Assembly: GCA_003542655.1 (NCBI GenBank)
Contig: DPKF01000026.1
Coordinates: forward strand, 1-9,474
Direction: 5' to 3'
DNA: 9,474 nt
From: Holosporales bacterium
GTDB lineage: Bacteria > Pseudomonadota > Alphaproteobacteria > Paracaedibacterales > UBA11393
Below, one piece after another: positions 1 to 7,081 of this stretch. Both the position numbers and the translations under genes were made by a program. The notes under the pieces were generated by a model. That model was not told the DNA's origin, made no database searches, and saw nothing but the letters and a program-made list of their open reading frames with translations. The first letter of the stretch is position 1. The number at the start of each line of letters is the position of its first letter.

Positions 1-1190
1 TTAATTTCATGTGCAATCTTACGGGCAATATCAGACCAAGCAGCTTGTCTTTGGCTTACTATTAATTCTTGTTGTTGACGCTTTAATTGTGAAACCATAA
101 TGTTAAAAGAATTAACAAGAACATCTAATTCATTATTGAAGTGTTCTGCTTTTACTTGTATGTTAAGGTCCCCAGAACTGACGGTCTGTGCAGCATCAAT
201 TAAATTACCAATTGGCCTAATCATTCTATTTGCAATGCCAAGGCCAATCCACATGGCAGCACATAACAATAAAAGCGTTAAGACAACAAACAAAATGACA
301 AAGTTAATTTCAAAACTAGACCGCTCTTGCTCCAACTCATTATAGAGTGAAACAGCTTCTGCATTTTGCTGCACATGCATTGAAATTTTCTTATCAACAA
401 CCCGCCCCATAAATAAATAAATATCTTCATCTCCGTCCAATAATACAAGTGCGCGCAGCCTATCTTTATCCGCACGTGTTGTCCAGCCATGCGTTTTGGC
501 ACGTTTAAAATCTTCTTTTGTAATGAGGCCAAGCTCTAGTGCAAAAGTTAATTGAGACTTTCCCAAAATACGCTCGTTTTTTGTTAGTACCAAACATTCG
601 CTAAAGGACAACTTATTTTCTAACTCCGTGAGTTCTGCATCCAAAGCATCACGATCATTTTTTAATAAATCAAGCTTTGGTTTTAAAAACTGCGCCACTT
701 GCTCTGCCTCTAACCCAAGGTTACGTTCATGTTCGGCAACATATGCATTAATGACCTCACTGGATTCTTTTAACGCATTTTTTACAGGTTCACCAAACCA
801 AGCTTGCACACCAAGGTTAAAAAATAAACTAGCAAAAATTGCAACCAAAAGCCCAGGCACAATGGAGGCAAATGCAAATAAAGTAAGTGTTTGGCTATGC
901 AGCTTTGATCCAGATAATCCTTTTTTCCTATCCATCCACACGCTTATTAAGCGCTTAGCAATAACGATAAATAATAAAAACAATAAAGATAGCGGTACGT
1001 ATAATAAGGTTAAATTAACAGGGCTTCCATGATTAATGATTGATTGTTTTTTTATGCCAAAATACGTGAATATACCCGATATTAAAGCTGCAATCAGTAA
1101 TGTATAAGGTAAGTAATGCGAAATGCGGCATTTGATATAAAGATTACGCAACGAGGAAAAGAAAGGGATATAGTTTTTTCCCAAAAACAC
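1..1190 (-). CDS. ntrY: NtrY-family membrane sensor histidine kinase, 3' end cut by window edge
   Basis: One uninterrupted minus-strand frame of 396 codons leaves the window at its left edge. NtrY kinases autophosphorylate on histidine and pass the phosphate to NtrX, in processes such as nitrogen and redox control. Visible in order: three hydrophobic segments (about 27-46, 59-80, 101-128), an extracytoplasmic sensor region (about 129-293), a fourth membrane segment (about 296-320), a HAMP linker (about 320-372), then AAWSDIARKIAHEI with the phosphoacceptor His at 394, two codons before the edge. The segment FASLFFNLGVQAWF after the third helix is typical of NtrY. The usual PAS domain between HAMP and the H-box is absent: HAMP runs straight into the H-box helix. 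I chose the GTG start at 1188-1190, 2 nt after the preceding stop, because the first in-frame ATG lies beyond two membrane segments. The ribosome site is weak, so translational coupling is likely. The ATPase domain and any ntrX lie outside. Confidence 0.88.
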   Translation of the reverse strand, partial: MFLGKNYIPFFSSLRNLYIKCRISHYLPYTLLIAALISGIFTYFGIKKQSIINHGSPVNLTLLYVPLSLLFLLFIVIAKRLISVWMDRKKGLSGSKLHSQTLTLFAFASIVPGLLVAIFASLFFNLGVQAWFGEPVKNALKESSEVINAYVAEHERNLGLEAEQVAQFLKPKLDLLKNDRDALDAELTELENKLSFSECLVLTKNERILGKSQLTFALELGLITKEDFKRAKTHGWTTRADKDRLRALVLLDGDEDIYLFMGRVVDKKISMHVQQNAEAVSLYNELEQERSSFEINFVILFVVLTLLLLCAAMWIGLGIANRMIRPIGNLIDAAQTVSSGDLNIQVKAEHFNNELDVLVNSFNIMVSQLKRQQQELIVSQRQAAWSDIARKIAHEI

Positions 1191-1192
1191 AA

Positions 1193-1480
1193 TTAAGACA
1201 CTTTCTGTAAGGGATGTATTGTATCAGAATCGTTGACGTCGTTTAATTCTAGCGCAATAATTTTTTTACGCAATGTATTGCGATTCATACCTAAAATATC
1301 AGCCGCCTTTCGTTGATTATTTTTTGTAAGTTTTAATATTTCACGAATTAACGGTCGTTCAACTGTTTGAATAATATTGTCATATAAATTGGATGCCGGT
1401 TTTTGCCCTTTTAAACTTTTAAAATATTCCTGCAAACACGTTGTAATCAACTTTGATAAATTGTTGTTTTCTTGTCCCAT
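1193..1480 (-). CDS. Fis-like DNA-binding protein, free-standing NtrC C-terminal domain
   Basis: A 95-residue protein made almost entirely of the Fis/NtrC C-terminal fold: a dimerisation helix region with LQEYFKSL (16-23) and LYDNIIQTVERPLI (32-45), then a helix-turn-helix, NQRKAADILGMNRNTLRKKI (55-74). From memory, AADILGMNRNTLRKKI is nearly the same as the C-terminus of alphaproteobacterial NtrC, closer than to enterobacterial Fis. There is no receiver domain and no sigma54-activating ATPase domain, so it can bind and perhaps bend DNA but should not activate sigma54 promoters. It lies 16 nt after dusB and 2 nt before ntrY, in the place where ntrB and ntrC usually stand. Enterobacteria have dusB-fis as an operon, so the pairing fits both families. 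Its role as a nucleoid protein or local regulator is inferred. It could be called fis, but descent from ntrC seems more likely. Confidence 0.87.
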   Translation of the reverse strand: MGQENNNLSKLITTCLQEYFKSLKGQKPASNLYDNIIQTVERPLIREILKLTKNNQRKAADILGMNRNTLRKKIIALELNDVNDSDTIHPLQKVS

Positions 1481-1496
1481 GCGTTACATAGCCCGC

Positions 1497-2468
1497 TTAT
1501 ATATGATCGCTAAAAAAAGAATCGATTAGGTCGACCAATTCTTGTGCATTTTGTGTTTGATTAACAGATACACGAAATTGAGCAGAATTAATCAGTCCTT
1601 TACTGTACCACGCCATGTGCTTACGAGCAATCTTTGCCCCTGATTCAAGTCCATAATGAGATAAGATAGATTCTAAATGCTCTTTAATAATAAAATATTT
1701 TTCTTTAAAAGTAGGATCCGGTATTTTCTGGCCCGTTTTTAAATAATGATTTATTTGATTCAAAAACCAAGGCCTGCCATATGTGCCGCGACCAACCATC
1801 ACACCATCAGCGCCACTTTGTGCTAATAAATCCCTTGCATCTTCTTCCGTTATAACATCCCCATTACCTATCACGGGAATTTTTACCATATCTTTTACTG
1901 TTCGAATAAAGTTCCAATCAGCTTTACCATTATACATTTGTGCGCGTGTTCGCCCATGAATGGTTAGCATTTGTATGCCATGATCTTCTGCTATTTTGGC
2001 AAGTTTTGGTGCGTTACGATTTGCTAAATCCCATCCTGTGCGCATTTTTAAGGTAACCGGAATTTTAACAGCTTTAACGGTTGCTTCTATAATTCTTGAT
2101 GCCAACAATTCATCCTTCATTAAAGCAGAGCCGGCATAACCATTAACAATTTTTTTAACAGGACAGCCCATATTAATATCAATTATTTCAGCGCCCATAG
2201 CTTCATTTAATTTTGCAGCTTCCGCCATTACCTGGGGGCAGCAACCGGCTAACTGAACAGCACAAGGCTTTTCTATTGGTGATTTTTCAACCATTTTCAT
2301 CGTACGTTGTGTTTGTCTAACCATAGCTTCCGATGCAATCATTTCAGAGATAACAAGCCCTGCACCCATTTTTTTAACCAGCACACGAAAAGGCATGTCT
2401 GACACACCAGACATTGGCGCCAAAATCACATTATTTTCTAATTTAATATTTCCAATTTGGAGAGACAC
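1497..2468 (-). CDS. dusB: tRNA-dihydrouridine synthase DusB (NifR3 family)
   Basis: A flavoenzyme that uses FMN and NADPH to reduce specific uridines in the tRNA D-loop to dihydrouridine. At 323 residues it has normal length. It shows the family landmarks: APMSGVSDMPFR (17-28) at the start of the TIM barrel, DINMGCPVKK (97-106) with the catalytic Cys102, LKMRTGW (140-146), the FMN-binding IHGRTRAQMY (170-179), GNGDV (201-205) and VGRGTYGRPW (225-234), then the helical tRNA-binding C-terminal domain. The start is GTG at 2466-2468, preceded by an AGG ribosome site 4 nt upstream, and begins the conserved N-terminal strand (IGNIKLENNVILAPM). It heads the operon with the Fis-like gene and ntrY. 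The gene looks ordinary and intact. Confidence 0.95.
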   Translation of the reverse strand: MSLQIGNIKLENNVILAPMSGVSDMPFRVLVKKMGAGLVISEMIASEAMVRQTQRTMKMVEKSPIEKPCAVQLAGCCPQVMAEAAKLNEAMGAEIIDINMGCPVKKIVNGYAGSALMKDELLASRIIEATVKAVKIPVTLKMRTGWDLANRNAPKLAKIAEDHGIQMLTIHGRTRAQMYNGKADWNFIRTVKDMVKIPVIGNGDVITEEDARDLLAQSGADGVMVGRGTYGRPWFLNQINHYLKTGQKIPDPTFKEKYFIIKEHLESILSHYGLESGAKIARKHMAWYSKGLINSAQFRVSVNQTQNAQELVDLIDSFFSDHI

Positions 2469-2506
2469 AGTACCTAAAATAAACCTTGCTTACAAAGACT
2501 ATTCTT

Positions 2507-2535
2507 AATCTAAGCACTGAACGATATAAATTCAA
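2507..2535 (-). promoter_or_regulatory. Candidate sigma70 promoter of the dusB operon
   Basis: Read on the minus strand, TTGAAT (2530-2535) and TAGATT (2507-2512) are separated by exactly 17 nt. Each matches four of six consensus bases. Transcription would begin near 2500, leaving a leader of about 32 nt before the GTG of dusB. The region is AT-rich, so a chance match is possible. Confidence 0.4.
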
Positions 2536-2735
2536 GAGAAAAGCGTTCTGCTGGGCTTTATTGCAAAAAATGCTGTTTTATGCTTTGCTCTGATCGTGTC
2601 TAAAGGCCCTAAAATTCCAAGCATTTTTACCATACTGTTGTTTTTGGCTGCTTTGTTAAAAAATTATCTAAAATTAAAAGTTCATTAACTTTTTGCTGAT
2701 AATAATTAAATAATCACGATGATAATGGAGTTAAA
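2536..2735. other. Divergent intergenic region before the glycosyltransferase gene
   Basis: No gene is visible between the dusB promoter and the plus-strand gene starting at 2736. A weak plus-strand promoter candidate is TTGGCT (2644-2649) with TCTAAA (2667-2672), spaced 17 nt and four of six matches each. A GGAG ribosome site (2727-2730) sits 5 nt before the ATG. No RNA gene, operator palindrome or riboswitch was recognised. Confidence 0.3.
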
Positions 2736-5633
2736 ATGAAAAAAATCTTTTGTATAGGTATATTAAGTCTTGCGGTTACTTTTGGGTCAGCTGCTGCATC
2801 TTCAGGGCCAGACTATTCAAGCTGTTTTGAAAGCGCAAACCAGCAGTTTGTGCATTTTGAAAATAAGGGGGTAGAGCCTGTCGCCTTTGATGTAACGGCA
2901 ACCATCGCCCGTTTATTGAACCCAAAAGAACAGCAACGTTTTACGACTGACGAGGGATTTTCATACACCTTTAATGGCAAAAACTATCAAAGGGGCACAT
3001 TAGTTAACCCACATGACCAGGAAGCATGTTATGAGCTTAAGGGCCCAGATGGCAACCGTATTTTACAAAAACGTCATATAACCCTTGCTAGTGGAGAAAG
3101 CATAGATTTGACTCTTAGCTTTATATCCTACTTCATCGGCCTTGGGAACTTAACTGGCATGCAAAATCACCTTTCATGGGATGTGAATGAACGGGGATTA
3201 AACGTGTTGTTGGGTGTTGCAGAAGCAAGCGCGCCTTTAAATCAAGCTTTTGTTACAACACCAAGTGACTGGGCAAAACAAACACGATTATATAGACAAT
3301 ACTTTTTACCAGATTCAACATTAACCACTGACCAAGTCTGGCAAGATTTTGAGAGCCAACCATCTGGTGTGACGACCACAAAACGTACAGAGGAAGTAGT
3401 TTTTACTTTAACTTCTTATCCTGCGCGATTTGCAACAACCTGGCTTGCTATTGAATCTCTTCTGCGCCAAGAAGAAAAACCAGATCGTATTGTGCTGAAT
3501 TTATTTGAAGGAGAATTTCCTGGGCGCGTCCTCCCCTGGATGATTAAAGAACAAATGAAGCGCGGTCTAGAGATTAATTGGTGCCCTGAAAATTTTAAAG
3601 TTTATTTGAAGGTTATCCCAACAATTCAAAAATTTCCAGAGGCGGCGGTGGTTGCCGTTGATGATGATGTGATTTATCCCAATGATCGTTTAAAAAATCT
3701 AATAGCAGGTTACAAAAAATATCCTGAATGTATTATTGCTCAAGAAGTGAGGGAGACACACCATATAGGTAGAAAGATTTCACCTTGCTCTGAATGGAAT
3801 TTTACAGGGTGGAGAGGGTTTATTGATGAAAGGGAGTTAGGTCCTTCATACCGTTTAATTGCGGAGGGGGTAACCGGTGTATTAATCCCACCTAAAACGC
3901 TCCATGAGATAGCGAATCAGTATGATCTTTTTAAGAGTTTAACTCCAACGGAAGATGATTTATGGTTATATTCAATGGCATTATTGAAATCAAAAAAAAC
4001 ATTTAAAATTAGAAGCAACGCATTGCCAAATGTTATACCAGAAGCACATAACATGGCTTGTGCACTTTCTCAAACAAATACTGCAAATGGATACAAAGTA
4101 TCGTCTGAATGTTTTTCTAGACTGTTTGCTCATTTTCATTTAGGTCGTATATTGGAAGCGGATGAATTTTGCTTATCTAGTGATTTATCCAGAATGAATA
4201 ATTCTATCGCTTTGACTTATGGGGAATTTACGGCCCCTAGGTCACAAAGCAGCCCCGTAGGTTTGCTAAGAGGGTTTTCCTGGACTGAAGCCTGGGAAAG
4301 ACAAAGGGATGGTGTTTGGACCGATGGAGAAATGGCATATTTTTCATGCACGCCACAAAATCCAGGTCTTAACAAAATCACGGTTAAATCACGTTTTTTT
4401 AAACATGAAAATAATCAGTCTGTAGAATTTAGAATTAAAAAAGATGGAGTGACTCTTTACAAAGGAGAATTTACTGATGAATGGTTTGATTTTTCTTTTG
4501 TTGATTTCATGAGTGCCAGTATATGCCATTATACAATAGAAATGATTAATTTGAATCAGCAGAATATCGGTTTTAGTGAAAAAAGAAGATTAGGAATCCT
4601 TTTTAACAAAATAAGTGTCGAGACATTAACAAGTGAAGAAAATAGAATTAGTTTAAGCAGTGATGTTAGTTCTTCTAATTATCATGGAGTTTTAGATACA
4701 TATAATTTTGTAGATCTTCAAAAGGGCCTAACTTTCGATGGTGCAGGTATTTTTACCTTATTATACGCTCAGTATCACGCTGGTTTAAGTGAAGAGTTTT
4801 TAAGAGGAAAATATACACAATTAATAAAAAAGGCACATACGACATTAGAACATAGCAGGATAAATGAAAGCCCAATTCCGCTTATACATCACAGAGCATG
4901 GCATACTTCTTTAGAGTCCCCTAAGGAGCCACCTGAAGATTTTCTGCATCGCTATATTGCGTCTGTAAGATTTCTAGATGCTTTACACGCAGGATGGAAA
5001 CATATTTTTTGGGTGAATTCTAAGGCAGTAATACCAAACACAATGGGAATTTTAGAGCACGAAAGAGATAGAATAGAAGTTCGTGAAGTCAATGAGTTCC
5101 CGGGTAATTTTTTGTGTAAACGTCAGTATGAAGCGCTGATTGCAGACAGTCGTTATACAAATGCTAATGATATTTTTCGAGTGTCATTAATACATGCAGT
5201 TGGTGGAATATATTGTGATTTAGGTTTGGAAATTGTAAAGGATATTCATCGTTGGATGCAATGTTTTGATGCTATATTTTTTATGTATCCAAGTTCAGGG
5301 CTATGTGATCATAATTTACTGGCAGCAAAACCAAATAGTAAATTTTTAGAATCATATATTTTAAGGTTGCTCAATCCCAAAGGTGTAAGCAAGAAATTTA
5401 TAAAGACGGCACGAAATATTCACTCGTATTGGTCTCAACATGTTTTTTGTGGTGGAAGCGGCATAATGAGTGACATATTAGAAAGATTTAACTATTCTGT
5501 AGACCAAGTTTTATTGGTTCCTGAAGGGTTAAATGGTTCTATAGTACGCAAATCATTAGCGTCATGGTTTTCAGGAAATCACTATGGCAACAAACCAGTA
5601 GAAGAGTCAAAAATTGATTTTCTTGATTTGTAA
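2736..5633 (+). CDS. Secreted two-domain glycosyltransferase (GT-A domain plus GT32-like domain)
   Basis: A 965-residue protein that should transfer sugars; its substrates cannot be told. It starts with a Sec signal peptide (1-21; cleavage plausible near FGSAAAS). Residues 22-215 form a region I do not recognise. Residues 221-440 are a GT-A glycosyltransferase: VFTLTSYPARF (222-232), AVDDDVIYP (307-315) with the metal-binding Asp run 309-311, and TEDDLW (405-410). Residues 510-635 look like a beta-sandwich domain opening with GFSWTEAW (513-520) and GVWTDG (526-531). Residues 713-965 resemble GT32/toxin-type glycosyltransferases: IPLIHHRAWH (714-723), HIFWVN (756-761), NDIFRVSLIHAVGGIYCDLG (811-830). 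The usual DXD there reads D-L-G, so the second Asp is missing and this half may be altered or inactive. The ATG has a GGAG site 5 nt upstream. It leads the plus-strand part of the island. It could act in the envelope or as an effector on host glycans; both are inferred. Confidence 0.85.
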   Translation: MKKIFCIGILSLAVTFGSAAASSGPDYSSCFESANQQFVHFENKGVEPVAFDVTATIARLLNPKEQQRFTTDEGFSYTFNGKNYQRGTLVNPHDQEACYELKGPDGNRILQKRHITLASGESIDLTLSFISYFIGLGNLTGMQNHLSWDVNERGLNVLLGVAEASAPLNQAFVTTPSDWAKQTRLYRQYFLPDSTLTTDQVWQDFESQPSGVTTTKRTEEVVFTLTSYPARFATTWLAIESLLRQEEKPDRIVLNLFEGEFPGRVLPWMIKEQMKRGLEINWCPENFKVYLKVIPTIQKFPEAAVVAVDDDVIYPNDRLKNLIAGYKKYPECIIAQEVRETHHIGRKISPCSEWNFTGWRGFIDERELGPSYRLIAEGVTGVLIPPKTLHEIANQYDLFKSLTPTEDDLWLYSMALLKSKKTFKIRSNALPNVIPEAHNMACALSQTNTANGYKVSSECFSRLFAHFHLGRILEADEFCLSSDLSRMNNSIALTYGEFTAPRSQSSPVGLLRGFSWTEAWERQRDGVWTDGEMAYFSCTPQNPGLNKITVKSRFFKHENNQSVEFRIKKDGVTLYKGEFTDEWFDFSFVDFMSASICHYTIEMINLNQQNIGFSEKRRLGILFNKISVETLTSEENRISLSSDVSSSNYHGVLDTYNFVDLQKGLTFDGAGIFTLLYAQYHAGLSEEFLRGKYTQLIKKAHTTLEHSRINESPIPLIHHRAWHTSLESPKEPPEDFLHRYIASVRFLDALHAGWKHIFWVNSKAVIPNTMGILEHERDRIEVREVNEFPGNFLCKRQYEALIADSRYTNANDIFRVSLIHAVGGIYCDLGLEIVKDIHRWMQCFDAIFFMYPSSGLCDHNLLAAKPNSKFLESYILRLLNPKGVSKKFIKTARNIHSYWSQHVFCGGSGIMSDILERFNYSVDQVLLVPEGLNGSIVRKSLASWFSGNHYGNKPVEESKIDFLDL

Positions 5634-5664
5634 ATTAACACATAAAAATAAGGGAAAATATTTC

Positions 5665-5842
5665 ATGAAGAACACAATACAATCTGCTGGTCATGCTTAG
5701 TGCTATTAGTTTTGCTGTATCATAAGATCACCTATCAGAAGCGTTTGATCATATATATGCCACTAATACATGGAATGGAGGGTCAGGGCCTGGTTCGTAA
5801 ACTGTCTATGTTGTTTGGAATATAGCTATTCTCTCATGCTAA
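5665..5842 (+). pseudogene. Decayed signal-peptide plus methyltransferase-like gene
   Basis: A good ribosome site (AGGGA, 5651-5655) precedes ATG at 5665, but the frame stops after MKNTIQSAGHA. From 5684 a second frame, offset by one base, reads LLVMLSAISFAVS (a signal-peptide core), a TAA (5723-5725), then DHLSEA directly followed by FDHIYATNTWNGGSGPGS, a TAA (5798-5800), and TVYVVWNI before a TAA at 5840-5842. The IYxxNxWNGGSGPGS block resembles the N-terminus of a family of class I SAM-dependent methyltransferases, as I remember them. The simplest reading is one former gene with a signal peptide fused to a methyltransferase, now broken by one frameshift and two nonsense codons and missing its SAM-binding core. 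The family call is tentative; the decay is clear. It lies between two exported enzymes and was presumably a member of the same set. Confidence 0.55.
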
Positions 5843-5883
5843 CTTACTTTCTAATGAGATCATAGCTCAATATAAAGATAAAA

Positions 5884-5888
5884 AGGAG
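5884..5888 (+). promoter_or_regulatory. Ribosome binding site fixing the gpsA start
   Basis: A strong AGGAG stands 4 nt before the ATG at 5893. It supports translation from the codon that includes the signal peptide. There is no in-frame ATG between this start and the Rossmann fold; the next is Met67. Confidence 0.75.
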
Positions 5889-5892
5889 TTTT

Positions 5893-6945
5893 ATGAAGTT
5901 AATATCAATTTGGATTATAAATTTAATTTTTACATACTTTTTGGTTGCTGCGGTTAGTGAGTCAGATGTTTTTAGGGAAAAGATAACCGTTATTGGTGGT
6001 GGGGCATATGGTACTGCACTAGCATTAAACTGGCACAATTCTGGTACAAAAGTCTCTCTTCTCGTGCGTTCTAAAGCAATAAAAGAACAGATGAAAATTG
6101 ATGGTGAAAATACGCTACACCTTCCATCTATTCCACTTGGCAATTTAGATATCACAGACGACCCTTATAGTTGCCAAACATCAAATTGTATAGTGATGGC
6201 AATCCCGTCTCAATGTTATTCATTATATCTACAATCATTTGCTGAATATATTCAAGAAAATACGCCGATTGTTATTGCGTCTAAAGGGTTAGATAATAAT
6301 AGTGGCACTTTTCTTTCCAACCTGTTTATGAAAACGCTAAAAAATCCAGTTTTAGTATTTTCAGGGCCTCAATTTGCAAAAGAATTGGCGGTGAGTGAAC
6401 CTTCCTGTGTGGCTTTAGCACATACAGATGAAGTGACTTTACATAAAGTTGCTGCAATATTAGGATGTAGAAAAATGACCATTTTTCAAACTACTGATAT
6501 GTTGGGCGTTCAACTATCGGGAGCTATAAAGAATATATTGGCTGTTGGTTGCGGAATTTTGAGGGGAAAAAAATGTGGTGAAAATACTATTGCTAAGTTT
6601 ATAATTTTAGGTATAAAAGAATTTGGGTGCATAAATTCTTTTATAGGAGGAAAACAAGAAACCCTTCTAGGGCCAGCAGGTTTTGGTGACATATTTTTGA
6701 CATGTACAAGTTTACAATCAAGGAATAACCTATTTGGTCTGAGAATTGGAAGAAATGAATCTTTAGCAGATCTTGTTGGAGAAAATGTTTTAAGTGAAGG
6801 GTATTATGCAACATCCTCTATTTATAAGCTTGTTTATCAACATCAACTTGAAATCCCCCTAATAAAATGTATGTATGAAATTTTGTTTAATAACCAAAAT
6901 ACAAACAACCTTATAGAGCTCTTGTGTGCATCGTCATATAGCTAA
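5893..6945 (+). CDS. gpsA: Glycerol-3-phosphate dehydrogenase (GpsA family) with signal peptide
   Basis: A 350-residue NAD(P)-dependent enzyme that interconverts dihydroxyacetone phosphate and sn-glycerol 3-phosphate. Family motifs are complete: the Rossmann loop ITVIGGGAYGTALA (31-44), VIASKGL (127-133), FSGPQFAKEL (156-165), SGAIKN (209-214) with the catalytic Lys213, and GPAGFGDIFLTCTSLQSRN (260-278). The oddity is at the front: about 29 residues precede the Rossmann strand and form a hydrophobic segment (3-20) after one Lys, ending VAAVSES, a plausible signal peptidase I site after Ala20. Ordinary GpsA has at most a few residues there. The strong AGGAG site supports this start. The C-terminus is of normal extent. 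Its product is the substrate of the TagD-like enzyme at 7858-8496, which suggests a shared pathway. A paralogue serving lipid synthesis elsewhere in the genome is expected but not visible. If the hydrophobic segment is not cleaved, the enzyme would be membrane-anchored on the outer face. Confidence 0.9.
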   Translation: MKLISIWIINLIFTYFLVAAVSESDVFREKITVIGGGAYGTALALNWHNSGTKVSLLVRSKAIKEQMKIDGENTLHLPSIPLGNLDITDDPYSCQTSNCIVMAIPSQCYSLYLQSFAEYIQENTPIVIASKGLDNNSGTFLSNLFMKTLKNPVLVFSGPQFAKELAVSEPSCVALAHTDEVTLHKVAAILGCRKMTIFQTTDMLGVQLSGAIKNILAVGCGILRGKKCGENTIAKFIILGIKEFGCINSFIGGKQETLLGPAGFGDIFLTCTSLQSRNNLFGLRIGRNESLADLVGENVLSEGYYATSSIYKLVYQHQLEIPLIKCMYEILFNNQNTNNLIELLCASSYS

Positions 6946-7041
6946 AGGGGGCCTACAAAAGGACAAAGGGAACTCGGTTGGAAAGCAGAGGTTTCAGCAG
7001 ATAATCTCATCACAATGATGGTTGATGAAGAAATGCAATAA
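6946..7041 (+). pseudogene. 3' remnant of a GDP-mannose 4,6-dehydratase-like gene
   Basis: Straight after the gpsA TAA, and in the same frame, 31 codons follow before the next stop. They contain PTKGQRELGW, then KAEVSADN, then LITMMVDEEMQ and a stop. This closely follows the C-terminal end of GDP-mannose 4,6-dehydratases (…KAxxxLGWxPxVSFxxLVxMMVxxD), which make GDP-4-keto-6-deoxymannose for fucose and related sugars. No start codon or upstream part remains. It is probably what was left when recombination placed gpsA in front of it. The family call rests on motif memory, but the LGW and MMVD spacing is characteristic. Confidence 0.6.
7021..7041 (+). repeat. 21-bp direct repeat, copy 1 (end of the dehydratase remnant)
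   Basis: The last seven residues' worth of codons of the dehydratase remnant, VDEEMQ and stop, recur without mismatch at 8637-8657 in the same orientation. Flanks differ on both sides. Confidence 0.85.
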
Positions 7042-7047
7042 TCAAGT

Positions 7048-7078
7048 GCCCCGTGAAAGCGGGGCTGCCTCTTTTTTT
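7048..7078 (+). terminator. Rho-independent-type terminator after gpsA and the remnant
   Basis: A GC stem GCCCCG (7048-7053) pairs with CGGGGC (7060-7065) around a 6-nt loop, followed by TGCCTC and a run of seven T (7072-7078). The T run starts 6 nt after the stem, a little far, but the stem stands out in this AT-rich sequence. It lies between convergent genes. The plus strand has the T run; the hairpin may also stop minus-strand transcripts from licD, although no comparable T run follows on that side. Confidence 0.75.
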
Positions 7079-7081
7079 GAG

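Noticed and set aside
100..1032. Open frames on both strands (100-345 +, 278-532 -, 628-1032 +)
   Set aside because: They overlap the continuous ntrY frame, whose protein is clearly conserved. They show no family motifs of their own.
2553..2569. GGGCTTTATTGCAAAAA, resembling ends of some insertion sequences; a similar GGTTCTGTTGCAT occurs at 8700-8712
   Set aside because: Both are in the same orientation, no transposase lies near, and no target duplication is visible. The second one also reads naturally as signal-peptide codons.
5844..6692. Minus-strand frames opposite gpsA (5844-6155, 6510-6692)
   Set aside because: They are antisense to conserved GpsA motifs and have no ribosome sites or recognisable products.
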